Source: Spirogloea muscicola (lineage: Eukaryota; Streptophyta; Zygnematophyceae; Spirogloeales; Spirogloeaceae). Taken from it: a stretch of DNA of 12,240 nucleotides. The notes under the pieces were generated by a model that was not told the origin of the DNA, made no database searches, and was given only the letters and a program-made list of their open reading frames with translations. Position numbers and translations under genes: made by a program. Shown in pieces: positions 9,244 to 12,240 of the stretch (position 1 is its first letter; every line of letters begins with the position of its first letter). The DNA lies in assembly GCA_009602725.1 (NCBI GenBank), contig WELB01000111.1, positions 262,216-274,455 on the forward strand, given 5' to 3'.

Positions 9244-9666
9244 GGCCTCGCCGCTAGCACAAGCGAGCATTCCACAGGTCTAGCGCGCCAAAGGGCCTGC
9301 GCCAGCAGAGGTACGTCGGTAGCAGGCTGCTGTCAGCTGACGAGAAGCAGAGGTAGCGGCGAGAAGGCGCAGCAGGCGGCCGCGGCGGCGGCGGCCGTGC
9401 CGAGCTTGCATCAGCAGGCCCAGCGGCGGAGGAGGCGGAAGGGCGCAGCTGGCGCGCACCCGCCGTCACCATGGCGCGCTGGCCCGTCCCTGGCGCCGTG
9501 CCTACGCGAGCACCCCGCCTCGGCAGGGCCGGCGGCTGGCGGGGCTCCCGCGGCCATCGCAGTCGGCGGCTCCCTCACGCGATGCTTCGGCGGAAGGCCC
9601 CCGGCAGCCTCGCGCAGGAGCGCCGCCACCCGAGCATCCTAGCGCAGGCTCCTGCGCTCCGCAGCT

Positions 9667-9723
9667 GGCGGCGACGGCGGCGGCGGCGGCGGGGGCGGCG
9701 GCGAAGGCTGCGGCGGCGGCGGG
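9667..9723. repeat. Imperfect GGC/GCC triplet repeat
   Basis: Mostly GGC units on the + strand with interruptions (GAC, GGG, GAA, CTG). It lies about 490-550 nt upstream of the PRP40C start codon. Confidence 0.85.
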
Positions 9724-9833
9724 AAGGCCCTGAGACGGCGCGGGGGCAGCGGCAATGGCGGGCCTGGGAGTGCCGAAGAGCAAACCAAGCCACGTGAGCC
9801 GCATTAGCCAGCGCGGCTACTGCGGTTTGTGGT

Positions 9834-9975
9834 CTAATACTACTTGATCTTCGGACCTATGCTGTGCCTTCGAAGGGGTGGGGGGCGCTGGTGCGATGTC
9901 CAGCTCAGTATTAGCGGGCTTAACCGGGTTGGCCGCAGTCAACCCTGTCCACGCCGGGTCCGGGGTTTAAGCCGC
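9834..9975. repeat. Cluster of inverted repeats
   Basis: Perfect 8-nt arms CTAATACT (9834-9841) and AGTATTAG (9907-9914) enclose a 10-nt palindrome CCTTCGAAGG (9867-9876). They are followed by imperfect 12-nt arms at 9914-9925 and 9964-9975, with a 6-bp hairpin GGGTTG/CAACCC (9926-9931, 9940-9945) inside. It does not fold as a tRNA. It could be a structured RNA, a transposon end or chance. Confidence 0.5.
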
Positions 9976-10331
9976 AGCTCCGACTTCCCCAAAACCCCTC
10001 TATGCATCCGGCTGGCTGTTACAGCCACTTGTATGAGTAACACCATCAGCCGCACTCTTTGCCGCCGCCGATGCCGCGAAGGCCCGAGGCGACTGCCCCT
10101 GCGAGGCCCTCTTGTCGAGGCTTGACTGCGGCCGGGAAAGCCGGCGGAGAAGGCGGGCGGCGTGGCGCCGGGTGTGCGCACCGGTGGCCGCTTGCTTGCG
10201 CCACCCAAGGCCGATAGCTTCTCACCTTGGCATTGAGCAGTAGGGCCCAGGTGGACAGGAGCGAGCAGCCCCTGCTTTGTACCACCAGCGGCCCCACTCA
10301 CTAAGGCCATCACAGTGGAATGGTTGTGCAT
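9939..10331 (-). CDS. Unrecognised open frame of 130 codons
   Basis: ATG at 10331 and TGA at 9939. The product is Gly/Ala/Pro/Arg-rich and I recognise no domain. A donor-like AAG|GTGAGA near 10224 and an acceptor-like CCGCAG near 10125 suggest that, if genic, it is one or two exons rather than a continuous reading frame. GC-rich DNA yields such frames by chance, so support is weak. Confidence 0.18.
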   Translation of the reverse strand: MHNHSTVMALVSGAAGGTKQGLLAPVHLGPTAQCQGEKLSALGGASKRPPVRTPGATPPAFSAGFPGRSQASTRGPRRGSRLGPSRHRRRQRVRLMVLLIQVAVTASRMHRGVLGKSELRLKPRTRRGQG

Positions 10332-10952
10332 TGCTCAACGAGCAGGCTGCTTCGCTAGGCATGCTGGCTGCTCAGAGCCGGCAGGTGGGAGCATAGAAGG
10401 CCACCAGTGTCCATCCACTATCCACATCCAGGAGGAAGCTAGTGTAGCCAGTGAGAAAGTGAGATTTACATGCGTGTGACTTAACGGGCTTGCTTGTCGC
10501 CTTTTTCCATGGGCCTTGATGGAGGGGCCCTGCCAGCTGTGCGTGCTTACGACAAGGGAAGGTTGCCTGTGGCGCAGTTTAATTGCATCACCCAGTTGTC
10601 ACGGTGGTGCTGGACTCTATGGGCTACCAGGCTGCTGACTGAGATGACGGGCGGTCAACAATAGTATACAGTCTTCCGCATAGAAGCTGTGTCTTGGATT
10701 CTGTCATAGGAGCTGTGTCTTGGGGCAGCAAGAAACAAGCCACTGTCACACTCTCTTCCAACGAGGCCAAGTACTTTCAGCAATGCAAGCCGTCAAGGGG
10801 GGAATCTGGCATTTAAGTTCACATTTGACATCAGTCTTTGTCAACCTCCAACAACAACACATTTCCACTGGTTCACAGGGCAGAATGTAGTGTCAGCAAT
10901 TTACCAAGGGTGACTACGACTTAGGGGATGTACAGCTATATCAAATAAGGAG
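10332..10952. other. Intergenic stretch, nothing recognised apart from a short tandem duplication
   Basis: No frame longer than the chance level resembles a protein, and no RNA gene is visible. The only structure I noted is the 26-nt-period duplication at 10679-10723. Confidence 0.5.
10679..10723. repeat. Two-copy imperfect tandem duplication, 26-nt period
   Basis: CATAGAAGCTGTGTCTTGG (10679-10697) is repeated as CATAGGAGCTGTGTCTTGG (10705-10723), with one mismatch over 19 nt. Confidence 0.85.
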
Positions 10953-10955
10953 ATG

Positions 10956-11325
10956 GATGACTACACCCATGCGTACATCAACAATCTGCAGGAGTTGCAG
11001 AAGTTCTATTTCCAACTGCCAAACTACTTCTTGAAGGTATTGCAGAGGCTTGCACTGCTTTGTCTGCTGTCATCATCACAGACCCAACTTCTACTGCTCA
11101 TCAGCCTGCTGAAGCGGAATGCCATGCTTTTGAAAAGACAGAGCATGTGGGGAAAAGCTTGCGACATGATATGCTAAACAATAGATGCTGCATGCCTGTA
11201 CTATTTTAAGTGGGACTTCAGAGGCCCATTACTTGCAGAAGCACCCTTATCAGAAGGAAAAGTCTGCCGCACAAAAGGCGTCAACGTCAGCTCAGCCTGC
11301 TGATGTACGGAGTGCCAGACATGAC
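10956..11325 (+). other. Region with overlapping protein-like open frames, possible decayed exons
   Basis: One + frame (10953-11177) starts with ATG and gives MDDYTHAYINNLQELQKFYF and a Leu-rich tail. Another frame, without ATG, is open from just after 10959 to a stop near 11210 and reads more like a folded protein (AEVLFPTAKLLLEGIAEA, then a charged segment). A third frame from an ATG at 11184 gives a 48-codon Lys/Gln/Ala-rich peptide ending near 11328. I recognise none of them. This could be a decayed mobile element or exons of an unknown gene. Confidence 0.25.
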
Positions 11326-11328
11326 CAA

Positions 11329-11647
11329 TAAGTACAGCAGATTGCAGAGTTGACAAAGTAAGGTCAGTTGCAATTTCCCATATCTGATTCACAGGAAATT
11401 TAAGACTACTGTCCTGAAAGGCACCACAATTAGGACCCCAAAGATACGGGCAGTTGTGATGCCAACCACTTTCCTGTTACTGCAACTAATGCCACAAACT
11501 TGCTCACGCCATTTGATTCACATAAGGAGATGCTCAGGCACAGCAGAGATCAGGACAAGTAATGGCCTTGCTGTGCGTGTAGCTATAGCCACCTCGTGAG
11601 TGCCATTGGTGTCTCAACAGTGCAAAAGGCGGCTGAATGACGACTGA
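11329..11647. other. Intergenic stretch, nothing recognised
   Basis: Moderate GC, no convincing open frame, no RNA gene seen. It shares one 13-mer (TGCAACTAATGCC near 11482) with the repeat at 11648-11852, which may be chance. Confidence 0.5.
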
Positions 11648-11852
11648 AGTACCCAGGAGTAAGCACAAACAGAATGAACAGGTTAACTTGGAGAGTCGGA
11701 GCACCGCCCCATAAGCAGCGGCCTGGCATAGAGCGCGCCCAGCACGCTGATGAATAGCCAACGCTTGGGAGCGCTGCAAACTTAGTGAAAGTGGATGCAA
11801 CTAATGCCTGTTAATGCTGGTGTGCCCCAAGCTGCCCCCCCAACTGCGATGA
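11648..11852. repeat. Diverged dispersed or tandem repeat, copy A
   Basis: It aligns along its length with 12023-12240. Shared blocks include GAGCACAAAC-like, TAACTTGG, TAGAGCGCGCCC, GAGCGCTGCAAACT, TGCAACTAA and AAGCTGCCCCCCC. By eye the copies are roughly three-quarters identical, with a net 13-nt length difference. On the - strand both copies can be read as LSLSLQRSQAL, but no longer coding capacity is conserved. Confidence 0.85.
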
Positions 11853-12022
11853 CGCGCATCAAGCAACCTGTCAAACGCTGGAGGAGGGAGAGAAGGCGCG
11901 CGGGGCGCATGAATTGAAAGGGAGGCCAATTCAAGCCAATACATTGTTCAGGCAGAGTCGAGTGCAGACTAAACAATGCTACATAATACGGAGACCTAAT
12001 CTAAGGTACCTAAGATGACATT
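11853..12022. other. Spacer between the two repeat copies, nothing recognised
   Basis: A purine-rich segment (11880-11900) and otherwise unremarkable sequence. It may be the rest of a monomer of about 380 nt if the repeat is tandem, but only one full period is in the window. Confidence 0.4.
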
Positions 12023-12240
12023 AGTACCCACGGGTGAGCACAAACAAATCTGACAAGCTAACTTGGGGAGCTGGAGCGCCGCCACGAAAGCCGGAGGCCT
12101 GACTTAGAGCGCGCCCTGCACGTTGATGAAGAGTCAATGCTTGCGAGCGCTGCAAACTAAGCGAGAGCCGCATTCTATAATATGCAACTAAGGCCTGCGG
12201 AATGCTGGAGTGGCCCAAGCTGCCCCCCCGACTTCGACGA
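12023..12240. repeat. Diverged dispersed or tandem repeat, copy B, running to the window end
   Basis: Partner of 11648-11852 in direct orientation, offset by 375 nt at the left edge and 388 nt at the right. The right boundary cannot be seen because the window ends. Confidence 0.85.

Larger units (their letters stand above)
9179..9830. promoter_or_regulatory. GC-rich upstream region of PRP40C (5' leader and probable promoter)
   Basis: This region is strongly GC-rich with many CG dinucleotides, so several frames stay open on both strands by chance; those frames give Ala/Pro/Arg-rich peptides I cannot assign. No TATA box is evident. It holds GGC runs (around 9377-9402 and 9667-9723) and an 18-nt near-palindrome at 9641-9658. 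I treat it as leader plus promoter of the - strand gene. A short first exon of another gene cannot be excluded. Confidence 0.4.

Noticed and set aside
8908-9642. 244-codon + open frame with a poly-Ala run
   Set aside because: It is the antisense of the PRP40C CAG repeat and leader. No domain is seen, and the opposite strand holds the conserved gene.
9502-9804. - strand 100-codon frame with a signal-peptide-like start (MRLTWLGLLFG)
   Set aside because: The rest is poly-Ala/Pro encoded by GGC repeats, with no domain and no supporting context. I keep it as part of the upstream region.
9834-9856. - strand AAGATCAAGTAGTAT, resembling part of U2 snRNA
   Set aside because: Only about 15 nt with a gap resemble U2; the 5' end, the branch-site recognition segment and an Sm site are missing.
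1-12240. CRISPR arrays, prokaryotic operons, rRNA genes, plasmid or phage modules
   Set aside because: No regularly spaced repeats, rRNA motifs or ribosome-binding-site-led gene series. The genes are intron-rich and eukaryotic.

Overview
This is nuclear DNA from a eukaryote, most likely a green alga (Viridiplantae). Both recognisable genes have land-plant-type architecture, contain spliceosomal introns of about 90-330 nt, and begin with GC-rich exons set in less GC-rich introns and intergenic DNA. I cannot resolve the lineage further. There are no operons, prokaryotic signals or CRISPR arrays.

Left part (1-2215, + strand): a 5'-truncated gene for a non-specific phospholipase C (NPC). I rebuilt four exons (<1-1090, 1285-1458, 1702-1928, 2132-2215) that join in frame and give 524 visible residues with all the family motifs. 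Middle part (9178 down to 3729, - strand): a complete gene for a PRP40C/TCERG1-type WW-FF splicing and transcription-elongation factor. It has 14 exons and 983 residues. Its order is a proline-rich N-terminus with a Q14 tract, two WW domains, an acidic linker, five FF domains and an Arg-Glu repeat tail. Every exon junction restores the reading frame, and most were fixed by co-linearity with the plant PRP40C family as I remember it. The two genes are convergent (tail to tail). The roughly 1.5 kb between their stop codons holds no gene I recognise, but it has a striking set of splice-donor-like signals on the + strand and a possible extra C-terminal exon of PRP40C on the - strand.

Right part (9179-12240): a very GC-rich upstream region of PRP40C with GGC triplet runs, a cluster of inverted repeats (9834-9975), weak and unidentified open frames, a short tandem duplication (10679-10723), and two diverged copies of a repeat of about 210 nt near the window end (11648-11852 and 12023-12240).

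The two genes have unrelated roles (lipid hydrolysis; nuclear RNA processing), and nothing suggests that they work together. I found no convincing new biological system. The observations most worth following are a GC-AG intron forced by the reading frame, a candidate second GC-AG intron, the steep fall in GC at third codon positions along the NPC gene, the microexon between the WW domains, and the purine-only Arg-Glu repeat coding tract.
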